Below are positions 16,853-24,557 of a stretch of DNA of 64,000 nucleotides, piece after piece; position 1 is the stretch's first letter, and each line of letters starts with the position of its first letter. Made by a program: the position numbers and the translations under genes. The stretch is from assembly GCA_013416445.1 (NCBI GenBank), contig JACCER010000010.1:89593-153592 (forward strand), given 5' to 3'. Source of the DNA: Alcaligenaceae bacterium. GTDB lineage: Bacteria > Pseudomonadota > Gammaproteobacteria > Burkholderiales > Burkholderiaceae_B. Under the pieces are notes generated by a model, which saw only the letters and a program-made list of their open reading frames with translations, did not search any database and was not told where the DNA came from.

Positions 16853-18376
16853 CTATTTTTTCTTGGCTGCGCCGCCTGCCGCCCCAGGGCCCTTGCCACC
16901 GGCTTGCCCCGCGTCACGTGTGCCATTGGTCAATCCCTGAAGCATGTTGCCCGCGCGCATACCGGCCCAGCCTAGAGCGGTGATCCAGAATGTCGGCAAC
17001 ACCAAAAACATCGTCGCCATGACGAAGTTCAGCAACATATCACCAAAGCTGTTATTCAACCCCATTAGCGGATCAAAATTCGTAACGGGCCGATTCCACC
17101 CCCACCCCCGACCGTAAAGCGCATCCAGGATCGTGCTGTCGATCCAGCGTGCCAGTTGGAACCAGAAGTCCACAAAGAACAGAGCAAACTGCACCACGCT
17201 GACCGTCACCACGGCCTTGAGTTCATAGGTACTGATGATGAGCACCAGAGGAATGCAGATTATGAGCGCCATCTTAAGGAACGACAACACCATGGGCAGC
17301 GCCTGGCGCACCACATCCATGGCCGGGAAAAAGCCGATTGAGCCAATCGTCATGCCGAGGTCGCTGGCGGCACGCGCCACGATGTTTGGCGCCGACTTAT
17401 CGATCTGCCCACCATAGTCGGTATAGACAGCACCCTGGTTAAGTTTCTGCTGGCGCGGCGCGGCGACCGCACGGATCACCGAGTCGTCCACCTCACTACG
17501 GCTCAGAAAACCGGCCCAGCCAGCTACGCGGTTAAGCAGGCTGGAATCGACCTGTGTCAGCAGGCGCGCCCGCAGACCGCTGCTCCCGTCGCTCCACCAC
17601 TGTCGGCAGGTCGGGTAGCCGCCACCACTGGGTACCTGGGCGAGACCCGCATCGCGGTTACTCTCATACGGCCAGGCGTCACGTGGGGTGCTGGAACGGT
17701 AGGTGTCGTAGTAGCCCGCCGAGTCCACGAAATACCGTGAGCCGATCCAGGTGACATCGTGCATCTGTGCTTCATTGAGTTCGGGGCGGTTCATGAACAG
17801 CTTGGCGCGGGCCGGGCCGTAGCAGTCGTGCGAGAAATCCGATATCTCCTGCGCCAGCACTGGATCGTCAATCCGCGTGGCATCGATCTCCATACGCATT
17901 TGCCGCAACTCCGTGCCGCAGGGAATCGCGGCGACCGATGCGCTGGTGAGGCCGCGCGAAAGCGCGTGCATGAACGCCCACCACACAGGCACCTTGGCGC
18001 TTTGGTCGTTCAATGTCGTAAACGACTGGCTCCAACCCGTATCGGAAGGCTGCAGCACACTCACCCCGCATTGCCGGGAGCGAGCATCGTCAAAGCGCAC
18101 CCGGCTCAGATCCACATCGATGAACGGAATGCCGGCGAAAAGCACCACGACAACTGCCACCCACACGCGGGTTTCAATACGCGCCGCCGACAGCAGACCC
18201 TTGTTTCCTTCGTCGGCACCTTCGCCACGGGCTTTGAGCCATTCCTGCAGGATGATAGCAATGAAGGGGATGGCAAACACGCCGCTGGCGACCAGCACCG
18301 ACCAGATGCCGTTATGGACGATCCAGCCCACCAGCGTCAGGTAATACTCTAGGTAATCGGTCGTGAACAGCGTCAT
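16853..18376 (-). CDS. TraG N-terminal-domain conjugation membrane protein
   Basis: Protein of 507 residues with a membrane segment at about 25-45, another near 70-90, a long periplasmic region with paired cysteines, and C-terminal hydrophobic helices (about 355-395 and 440-475) before a Gly/Ala/Lys-rich end. This matches the TraG_N family of F-type/MPF-G systems, which act in pilus assembly and mating-pair stabilisation. It is the first of a minus-strand set with the 114-residue membrane protein and the PFL_4711-type gene upstream. Confidence 0.82.
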   Translation of the reverse strand: MTLFTTDYLEYYLTLVGWIVHNGIWSVLVASGVFAIPFIAIILQEWLKARGEGADEGNKGLLSAARIETRVWVAVVVVLFAGIPFIDVDLSRVRFDDARSRQCGVSVLQPSDTGWSQSFTTLNDQSAKVPVWWAFMHALSRGLTSASVAAIPCGTELRQMRMEIDATRIDDPVLAQEISDFSHDCYGPARAKLFMNRPELNEAQMHDVTWIGSRYFVDSAGYYDTYRSSTPRDAWPYESNRDAGLAQVPSGGGYPTCRQWWSDGSSGLRARLLTQVDSSLLNRVAGWAGFLSRSEVDDSVIRAVAAPRQQKLNQGAVYTDYGGQIDKSAPNIVARAASDLGMTIGSIGFFPAMDVVRQALPMVLSFLKMALIICIPLVLIISTYELKAVVTVSVVQFALFFVDFWFQLARWIDSTILDALYGRGWGWNRPVTNFDPLMGLNNSFGDMLLNFVMATMFLVLPTFWITALGWAGMRAGNMLQGLTNGTRDAGQAGGKGPGAAGGAAKKK

Positions 18377-18391
18377 GGTTCAGTTCTCCCG

Positions 18392-18736
18392 CTATGTGCT
18401 CTGCATCAGCAGACTGCACTCCAGTGCGACCAGGGCCAGACCGCCTGCGATCTCCGTGCGTAGCAATCGGCGTCGGGTGTGGGCATCGGATTGCCTGACA
18501 AGCAGCCGCCGGCGCATCCACACCCATCCGTAGGCCGTTGCGCCGTAAAGGCACAGACGCCACAGCAGGAAAAAGCCCGATACCTCTGCCAGCCATTGCT
18601 CCCAGCCAGAAATACTTCCTATGAAGTAGATGCCCGCGACATTGGCCGCCACCGCCACGGTTAGCAACAGAGCCGTCCACAGTAGCGTCCTGGCGGTACG
18701 CCGGTTGAACAACCAACGTAGCCACGCGGCATTCAT
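18392..18736 (-). CDS. Small ICE membrane protein
   Basis: Protein of 114 residues with three or four hydrophobic segments separated by Arg-rich loops (for example WMRRRLLVRQSDAHTRRRLLR). It overlaps the upstream PFL_4711-type gene by 4 bases and is 15 bases from the TraG-N gene, so it is part of the transfer operon. A gene of this size occupies the same place in related ICEs. No biochemical role is known to me. Confidence 0.7.
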   Translation of the reverse strand: MNAAWLRWLFNRRTARTLLWTALLLTVAVAANVAGIYFIGSISGWEQWLAEVSGFFLLWRLCLYGATAYGWVWMRRRLLVRQSDAHTRRRLLRTEIAGGLALVALECSLLMQST

Positions 18737-20130
18737 GGTGTGCCGCCCGGTGCGGGCCGCTGCAATTGCTGCAAACGGTCGGGCACAGGGTCGCCCTGAT
18801 AGATACCACGCGACCCAGCCGCCCGTGTGCTGTGACGCTGGATGATTGCCATCGGCGAGTTGTTCGCCAGTTCACGACGCAGCTCCAGTTCGGTCTTGAG
18901 GTTCTGAATCTCCCGATCCAGCGTGTCGCTTTCCTGGTTCACCGCATCCACAGCCATCTGGTTGGCCGAGACGTTGGGTTCCTTCTTGCCGGTCAACAAC
19001 GTGCGTTGCAACAGCAGCGCTTTCTCGAGCACGCTGGCCAGTGCGACCTCGGATGCGAGACGGCGGGCCAGAATGTCCTGGTCGGGCTCGTCGCGCAGGG
19101 CTTCGATGACGCCTCGGGTGATCGGCAGCGATGCACTGCCTGCTTCCTGCAAATTCTCGAACGTGGTGTTGCGCGCCCCCATGATCAGCTCCTGCAGGAC
19201 CTGCAGCTTGGCGTCGTATTCCTCTTGGATGAGCGGTGTCAGGCCCACACCCGGTACGGTCTGGGTTTTTGTGCAGGATTCGCACGTTCGTTGCTCCTGT
19301 TCACCCAGCACACGGGTCGCCCACTGAACCGCCGCGTCCGGCGACGACCAGGTCTGGCAGGACAGGCTCGCGCAACCGGACTGGGCGATGGCGGACGTGT
19401 CAGACACGCTACGGCCATTGACCAGGTTGTACCCGGCGCGGGTGACATCGCCCACCACCTTGATCGGGGACTGGCCCGCGCCGCCGGCATTGCCCCCACC
19501 CACCCACGGGACGCCGTCATTACCCCGACTGGTTTCGGCCTGCTCGATCGCCGAGACCGCATCGCTACTGGCCACCGCCTCGCGCAACGCGATGCCCTCG
19601 GCTAGCTGGTTCCAGCCCATCTGGCCCCCCGCCATGTCGGCCATTTTTTCGGCCATGGCGCGACACTGGAGCTTGGAGCGGTCAAAATCCAGCCGAGCCT
19701 GCAGCACACCATTGGTCAACAGGTTATACAACCCCGGATCGGCGCGCTGGATAATCAGCGCTGGCAGCGATGCCACCGCGCTCGTCGCGTTCTGGATAAC
19801 GCTGCTCATGATGTTTTGAAAACCGTTGGTGAGGCCGTTCAGTTGGTTCTGGATCGTCGTGCTGATATTCATGTCGCCGCAGATCAGATTGCTGTTCCAA
19901 CCAGCACCCACTCCGATTGAGCGCATGCCGGCTGCGCCGCTCATCGAGACGGCGTTGCCACCGCCTATGGAGTACATAACCTCGTCACCGATGACGCTGC
20001 CACTATTCTGGAATCCACCGCTTTGCGCCGAGGCCAAACCGCAGGCCAATGCCAGTGCACAGGCCAGCACCACTGGGCGGCATGAGCGCGGAATAAGGCT
20101 TACCGGGTTTTTCATATCAGGACGATTCAT
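18733..20130 (-). CDS. PFL_4711-family ICE protein (TraH-like)
   Basis: Protein of 465 residues with a signal peptide (cleavage after about residue 35), a Gly/Ser-rich start to the mature part, and long helical regions including a coiled-coil-like stretch near the C-terminus (ESDTLDREIQNLKTELELRR). This layout and its gene neighbours match the PFL_4711 family, thought to resemble F-plasmid TraH in pilus and mating-pair functions. An alternative start 15 bases later (MKNPVSL) would also give a signal peptide. Confidence 0.82.
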   Translation of the reverse strand: MNRPDMKNPVSLIPRSCRPVVLACALALACGLASAQSGGFQNSGSVIGDEVMYSIGGGNAVSMSGAAGMRSIGVGAGWNSNLICGDMNISTTIQNQLNGLTNGFQNIMSSVIQNATSAVASLPALIIQRADPGLYNLLTNGVLQARLDFDRSKLQCRAMAEKMADMAGGQMGWNQLAEGIALREAVASSDAVSAIEQAETSRGNDGVPWVGGGNAGGAGQSPIKVVGDVTRAGYNLVNGRSVSDTSAIAQSGCASLSCQTWSSPDAAVQWATRVLGEQEQRTCESCTKTQTVPGVGLTPLIQEEYDAKLQVLQELIMGARNTTFENLQEAGSASLPITRGVIEALRDEPDQDILARRLASEVALASVLEKALLLQRTLLTGKKEPNVSANQMAVDAVNQESDTLDREIQNLKTELELRRELANNSPMAIIQRHSTRAAGSRGIYQGDPVPDRLQQLQRPAPGGTP

Positions 20131-20148
20131 GGTTGTGCCCTCGATTGC

Positions 20149-21081
20149 TCAGTTAAAATCCACACTGCCCAGGAAGGTCTGACCCCGGCGCTGGCAGCAG
20201 CTATACGGACGCCACAACGCCCAGGCGTAGTCGCCTTGCCGGGCCTGTGTTAGCGTCTCGTTATGGGGAAACACCGTGCAGGTGTTGGACAGACGCGGAG
20301 TGAGCTCCTGCCACTTACCGGTCGAGGCATCGCCCTCGATTAATGCACCCGCAGGCCAGTAGCCCGCCCGAGAACTGGCCAGCAGCGGCTGATACACATG
20401 CAGTTGCCCCCGGCGGGTCACGATGTCGCCCGCACGCTGGGCTACCACGGCGCCCGCCTTGTAGTCATCGGTCTGGTGCAGAAAACCGCCACGTGGATAG
20501 ACATTGCCCCACAGATTCATGTCGATGCGCGATCCCACTTCACGCTGGCCGGGAATGAGCGACTCGGGGTACACGGCCTCCGGCACGTTATAGCGCCAGG
20601 CTGGCGTGTCCAAGGTGCTGAGCAAGTACGGCACGAACGCTGTGCCTGCGCCCTGGCAGAAATACCCAGAACCTGCGACGAACTCGTTGAACACTTCCCC
20701 ACCGGGATGACCGATCACGTCGCTATTCTTGAATTTGGCGAGATTGTTCTCGTGATCGTCGTTGGTGGTGCCGTCGCCACCTGCCTGCGCTGTGGGATTG
20801 GGCAGGCTCATCGGCCGGACTTCCACCCACGGGTTCGCGCCAGTGTTTGAATAGCTCGACACCACCGCGTCCGGGACGTAGTGGCGCACCTTGATGGAGG
20901 TGCGTATCCGGCAACCACCCACTCCGCAGGACAGCCAGTAGCAGATGCCGACCACGCGGTACTCCAGACAGGATGGAGACAAAGCGGAAGCCACAATGGT
21001 GGCGGTGTTGAGCGCAAAGCTGGATGTCGCCGCAAGCAAGATCGCCATAGCGACACCGATTCTCAGGTCGCGCAAGTTCAT
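20149..21081 (-). CDS. PFL_4710-family ICE protein (TraU-like)
   Basis: Protein of 310 residues with a signal peptide (about 1-23) and a cysteine-rich mature part (SPSCLEYRVVGICYWLSCGVGGC, then FCQGAG, SNTCTVF, YSCCQRRG). The pattern is that of the TraU-like PFL_4710 family, a periplasmic protein needed for DNA transfer. Many disulfides are expected, consistent with DsbA-like proteins in the same element. It overlaps the PFL_4709-type gene upstream by 4 bases. Confidence 0.85.
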   Translation of the reverse strand: MNLRDLRIGVAMAILLAATSSFALNTATIVASALSPSCLEYRVVGICYWLSCGVGGCRIRTSIKVRHYVPDAVVSSYSNTGANPWVEVRPMSLPNPTAQAGGDGTTNDDHENNLAKFKNSDVIGHPGGEVFNEFVAGSGYFCQGAGTAFVPYLLSTLDTPAWRYNVPEAVYPESLIPGQREVGSRIDMNLWGNVYPRGGFLHQTDDYKAGAVVAQRAGDIVTRRGQLHVYQPLLASSRAGYWPAGALIEGDASTGKWQELTPRLSNTCTVFPHNETLTQARQGDYAWALWRPYSCCQRRGQTFLGSVDFN

Positions 21082-21509
21082 GGCTGCTCCTTGCGATATT
21101 GCTCGATTCGGGTTAGCGCCTGATCAAGATTGCTCTCCCCGTAGATCACATAGCGCTGGTCGACCACGATGGCCGGAATGGTCGTAATACCCAAACTCCA
21201 GGCGTCGGCCACACCTTGGTAGGCCCCGGCCAGCCGTTGCTGCAACAGCGGACCTCCTTGCTTCAAGCGATGCCGGACCAGTTCAGCGGCTTGGCGGCTA
21301 TCACTCGGAAGATCGGCCGAAAGGTCGGCTTCAATGCGCGCGGGCGCATCCAACTCGATCAGCCGGTCTGGCGTACCCTGGGCGGGGTGTTGAAGGTCGG
21401 TAATGACCCAGACATCCGCTGCGGTAGCGGTGCAGGCGAACAGCGCCGCAGTCAAGGCTATTGCCAGCGGCCGGCGCATCGCCGGGGCACAAGAAAGAGA
21501 ATGAAGCAT
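21078..21509 (-). CDS. PFL_4709-family ICE protein (TrbC/thioredoxin-like)
   Basis: Protein of about 143 residues with an N-terminal signal peptide and a compact thioredoxin-like C-terminal half (GITTIPAIVVDQRYVIYGESNLDQAL) that lacks a CXXC active site. This fits the PFL_4709 family, which stands in the place of TrbC/TraW-like genes. Three starts are possible (21530, 21509, 21479); none has a strong ribosome-binding site, so the N-terminus is uncertain. Confidence 0.75.
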   Translation of the reverse strand: MLHSLSCAPAMRRPLAIALTAALFACTATAADVWVITDLQHPAQGTPDRLIELDAPARIEADLSADLPSDSRQAAELVRHRLKQGGPLLQQRLAGAYQGVADAWSLGITTIPAIVVDQRYVIYGESNLDQALTRIEQYRKEQP

Positions 21510-21667
21510 GGAGCGGCACCCGTAGTTCATGACCTTGGTAGTGCAACGCATCGTGTGCAAAACAGCGACAAACAATCGGAAATGAGGGGTGCCCAGTTTG
21601 AAGCGTTCCTCGTGGCGTTAAGCCGCCGACTATGCAGAGAGAAGGGAGCGCTAGGCTCCCACTAGGA

Positions 21668-22237
21668 TTATAAAGTTGCCGCCGACACGACCTTACGCGT
21701 GTGGTGACGCCAGAAACGATCCACCAGCCGACCCTCCAGGACACGGGCGCGAAAGCGCAGACCTTGCGCGGTGGAGAAATTGTCCCATCCCGCTTCATAG
21801 GAGGCTTCGCTGCGCAGTTCGGCGACCTCTTTGACGATCTGCTCAGTTTCTTCATCAGAAACGACCGGGAGGCACCATTTCACGCTATCTCCCCGGACCT
21901 GTCCAGCGAGTACCAAACGTCCATCCCTGTCACAGATGATGATCAACTCGGGTGTGAAGTCCAATGCGTCGATCGCATCTGAGAAGTCAAAGTCATGGTG
22001 TGACACTCGGGCATTAGCCAACGACATGGCATCCTCGATCAAGCCGCACGCGCCCAGAACGAGGGTGTGCGGCGTCCACCAACTGCCATAGATGGGATCG
22101 TCTTCGGGATATTCCACATTACCCTGGCAAGAGATGGTGAACTGGCGCCAGAACACATCCTTGCGGATATAAGAGCCAGCTCGATAAGGAGTGGCGATGA
22201 AGGCAACACCCTCGAAGTAATGAGTTTTGGGCTGCAT
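21668..22237 (-). CDS. Hypothetical ICE accessory protein
   Basis: Protein of 189 residues (MQPKTHYFEGVAFIATPYRAG...). It is soluble and rich in acidic and aromatic residues, without a motif I can name. The start is preceded by GGGAG. It belongs to the set of soluble accessory genes that carry hairpin leaders. Its leader holds a perfect 10-bp stem (22281-22290 with 22300-22309). Function unknown. Confidence 0.6.
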   Translation of the reverse strand: MQPKTHYFEGVAFIATPYRAGSYIRKDVFWRQFTISCQGNVEYPEDDPIYGSWWTPHTLVLGACGLIEDAMSLANARVSHHDFDFSDAIDALDFTPELIIICDRDGRLVLAGQVRGDSVKWCLPVVSDEETEQIVKEVAELRSEASYEAGWDNFSTAQGLRFRARVLEGRLVDRFWRHHTRKVVSAATL

Positions 22238-22280
22238 GATGTACTCCCATATGTGAGAAGGTGCGCGAGCCCTATGCCGA

Positions 22281-22309
22281 CCCGTGCGGGCCGGGAGAAC
22301 CCGCACGGG
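22281..22309 (-). promoter_or_regulatory. Leader hairpin upstream of hypothetical gene
   Basis: CCCGTGCGGG (22281-22290) pairs perfectly with CCCGCACGGG (22300-22309) across a 9-base loop. It lies 44 bases before the ATG on the coding strand. It could be the terminator of the RadC-like gene, but there is no T-run, and similar hairpins precede other genes of this element. Confidence 0.5.
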
Positions 22310-22366
22310 AATTGAACACTGACACGAAAAAAGTGTTGCGCCAACGAGGGCGCGGTTGGGAAACGG

Positions 22367-22867
22367 CTACAGCAAACCAGACTCGGCAAAGGAAAACGGC
22401 TCACCTTTACCAATGATGAAATGATCTACGACCCGGATATCGACCATCGCTAACGCGTTTTTCAGCTGATTGGTGAGCGCGCGATCTGCCATACTGGGCT
22501 CGGTAGTGCCCGACGGGTGTTGGTGGCTCATAATCAGAGCGGACGCATTAAGTTCTAGAGAGCGCTGCACCACCACGCGCGGATAGACCGCTGCCGCGTT
22601 GACCGTGCCTTTAAACAAAGGCTCGCACGCCAGCACTTGATTCTGGCTGTCGAGAAACACCACGACGAAGACTTCATTGGGTTCGGCCATCAACTTCAAA
22701 CGCAGATAATCACGAACCGCCTTCGGACCATCGAGCGTCGGCCCCGCCTTGAACACACGATGCTCCAGGAGTGCAATGGCTTGCTGGATAATTCGATCAT
22801 CCTGCTGATCGGTAAGATCAATGCTTAATTGCGCGCCGGAATCGGCGACGTTAGGGGTGGGGAACAT
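22367..22867 (-). CDS. RadC-like JAB/MPN-domain protein
   Basis: Protein of 166 residues carrying the JAMM-like metal site of the RadC family: HQHPSG (115-120) followed by Asp128 (SMAD), with a conserved EVFVVVFLDSQNQVL strand earlier. It lacks the N-terminal helix-hairpin-helix region of chromosomal RadC, as mobile-element versions do. Mobile RadC/YeeS-like proteins are common in ICEs and anti-restriction clusters, but activity is unproven. The start follows GGAGG. The structured element at 22985-23075 lies upstream. Confidence 0.85.
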   Translation of the reverse strand: MFPTPNVADSGAQLSIDLTDQQDDRIIQQAIALLEHRVFKAGPTLDGPKAVRDYLRLKLMAEPNEVFVVVFLDSQNQVLACEPLFKGTVNAAAVYPRVVVQRSLELNASALIMSHQHPSGTTEPSMADRALTNQLKNALAMVDIRVVDHFIIGKGEPFSFAESGLL

Positions 22868-22984
22868 AACAAACCTCCAATAAATAAGATCGGAGGACGC
22901 GTACCCGAGAGGGCAAACCCTCCGGGGACGATAAAGAATAATGAGCGAACAGTCAGCATCCACCACCTTCGTATCAGGTGGATA

Positions 22985-23075
22985 TCCGCGCAGGGGATGC
23001 GGTGCGGACCGGGGTGTGCAATCAACGCGGTGTACACCACGCCATAGCCTTTAAGATTGCGGGCTACCTGGGCTT
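22985..23075 (-). repeat. Structured leader element, copy A
   Basis: First of five related non-coding elements. Shared marks read on the plus strand are GATGCGGTGCG, then a stem AGCC (23046-23049) / GGCT (23062-23065) with a TTTAAGA-containing loop, then CCTGGGC. It starts 118 bases upstream of the RadC-like ATG and overlaps the 3' end of the DsbA-like gene. It is best matched to copy B. Confidence 0.6.
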
Positions 23076-23816
23076 GTTGCCGTCTGGGACGGCGGACAAT
23101 TCAGTCGTTTCTGCGAGTTCGGAGGCCGGATCATCGGTCACAATCAGGTCCATCGCGGACAACAGCGCGTCACCGGCAATCGGTCCCTGTAACCACAGGG
23201 ATTGGCCGGTACGCTCGTCGCGCAGATGCAGCGTCGGCGTGGCCGCTATACCGTTGTCGGCAGCGCCGTCGGCTTGCGCCCGCACAATCACTAACGGGCG
23301 CTCGCTTGCCAGGCAAGCGCGTAATGCCTCATGGAATGGGTGCAGTACGCCGTCCGGTAACCCTAGTCCTTCGCCCTGTGTATGCTGATAAATCCAGGAT
23401 ATCGTCCGCCAATAGGCTTCGGCGCCGCCAGCCTCACCAGCGCACTCCGCCAGCGCAGCCAGTTGGGAAGCCGCAGGCTCGTGCATGGCTAGCGGCAGGT
23501 GTTGCCATTGCAGGCGGATATCAGGATGGCGCTCGATCCAGGCCATCAATGGCGGGACGTAAGCCCTGCAGTAAGGACATTCCAGATCGGCATATAAGAT
23601 CAAGGTATAACGAGCCAAGGTGGAACCATAATGCCAAGGCGGTCCAGATGCTTGAGACATCGCCGCCCTATCGTCTGCGGATCGCTGGTTATCCTGCTCC
23701 ATCGAGGCAATGGGAACGGAAGGACGCCAAAATACCAGCAGTGTCAGCATCATAACAACGGCAGGCCAGATTAGGCGGCGTAACGTATCGCGAAAGGAAG
23801 ACGTCGGTGGTCGCAT
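23064..23816 (-). CDS. DsbA-like membrane-anchored thiol oxidoreductase
   Basis: Protein of about 250 residues with an N-terminal membrane anchor (about 14-32) and a DsbA-type thioredoxin domain with the active site CPYC and a following helix (RAYVPPLMAWIERHPDIRL). A cis-proline motif (IAATPTLHL) is present. It probably forms or isomerises disulfides in Cys-rich transfer proteins such as the PFL_4710-type product. The start at ATG 23816 is preferred over an in-frame TTG 12 bases earlier. It lies downstream of no obvious operon partner. Confidence 0.8.
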   Translation of the reverse strand: MRPPTSSFRDTLRRLIWPAVVMMLTLLVFWRPSVPIASMEQDNQRSADDRAAMSQASGPPWHYGSTLARYTLILYADLECPYCRAYVPPLMAWIERHPDIRLQWQHLPLAMHEPAASQLAALAECAGEAGGAEAYWRTISWIYQHTQGEGLGLPDGVLHPFHEALRACLASERPLVIVRAQADGAADNGIAATPTLHLRDERTGQSLWLQGPIAGDALLSAMDLIVTDDPASELAETTELSAVPDGNKPR

Positions 23817-23865
23817 CGTAGTTCCCAAACAAGATGTAAATCGGGTGCAGATGCGTTAGTCGAAC

Positions 23866-24015
23866 ATGTGGATCTATCTACGTGGCCTAACAATGCGGCA
23901 TGCTGCCTGCCCCGTTCCCAGCTGTGCCGAACCGATGGCTGATTCGCCGTGGGAAGGCCGGGCCGATGCAGTGATTGCGTATCTGGAATCTCTGGCAGGC
24001 GGGGCTGCTGGATGA
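23866..24015 (+). CDS. Candidate small upstream partner of the RES toxin
   Basis: Short frame of 49 residues from ATG 23866 (a stop lies immediately upstream) to the TGA at 24013-24015, which overlaps the ATG of the RES gene as ATGA. The C-terminal half (PWEGRADAVIAYLESLAGG) looks helical and protein-like. It does not look like the DUF2384 antitoxins normally paired with RES toxins. It may be a minimal antitoxin, a leader peptide for coupled translation, or the end of a lost gene. Confidence 0.4.
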   Translation: MWIYLRGLTMRHAACPVPSCAEPMADSPWEGRADAVIAYLESLAGGAAG

Positions 24016-24551
24016 TCGAGCATTCTATCGGTCTGGAAGAGGATGCTGCCTTCTACAGGGTTATCGCCCCGAGCTATGCCAGTATGCCGCTTTCAGGCAT
24101 GGGCGCAGCCCGTCAAGGAGGCCGCTTCAACCGTCCCGGCCAAGAGGCACTCTATCTAGCGATGACCGATGCAACGGCACTGGCTGAGTACCGCCAAGAC
24201 AACCCGTGGTTGCGACCCGGAACGATCTGTACCTTCTTTGTTCGGCAGTTGCGGGTCGCAGATTTGAGCGGCGGCTTTGATCCAGAACGCTGGCCCGCAC
24301 TCTGGGCGGATTACGCCGTGGACTGGCGAGAGGAATGGTTCGGGCACGGGATCGAACCACCCACTTGGTACATGGCCGATGACACCATCTCGGCAGATCT
24401 GGACGGCATTTTGTTTCCATCGCAGACAGTTCCGGACGGTACGAACCTGGTAATTTACGACAGTTCTACGCGGACGCACAACCAGCTTCGCGTATACGAC
24501 CCTGACAACACACTTTCCAAGCTCAGCGACTTGGGTCAGCGCGGGAAATAA
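24012..24551 (+). CDS. RES-domain protein (NAD-degrading toxin family)
   Basis: Protein of 179 residues. RES-domain hallmarks are Arg16 in FYRV, the GGRFN loop (36-40), Tyr48 and Glu59 in YLAMTDATALAEY, and a later Ser in LFPSQT. RES toxins of RES-Xre/MbcT type break down NAD+ and stop growth. The start overlaps the stop of a 49-residue frame, so translation is probably coupled. A classic Xre/DUF2384 antitoxin is not seen; the ICE version may be neutralised differently. It is convergent with traC. Confidence 0.85.
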   Translation: MIEHSIGLEEDAAFYRVIAPSYASMPLSGMGAARQGGRFNRPGQEALYLAMTDATALAEYRQDNPWLRPGTICTFFVRQLRVADLSGGFDPERWPALWADYAVDWREEWFGHGIEPPTWYMADDTISADLDGILFPSQTVPDGTNLVIYDSSTRTHNQLRVYDPDNTLSKLSDLGQRGK

Positions 24552-24557
24552 CCGGCG

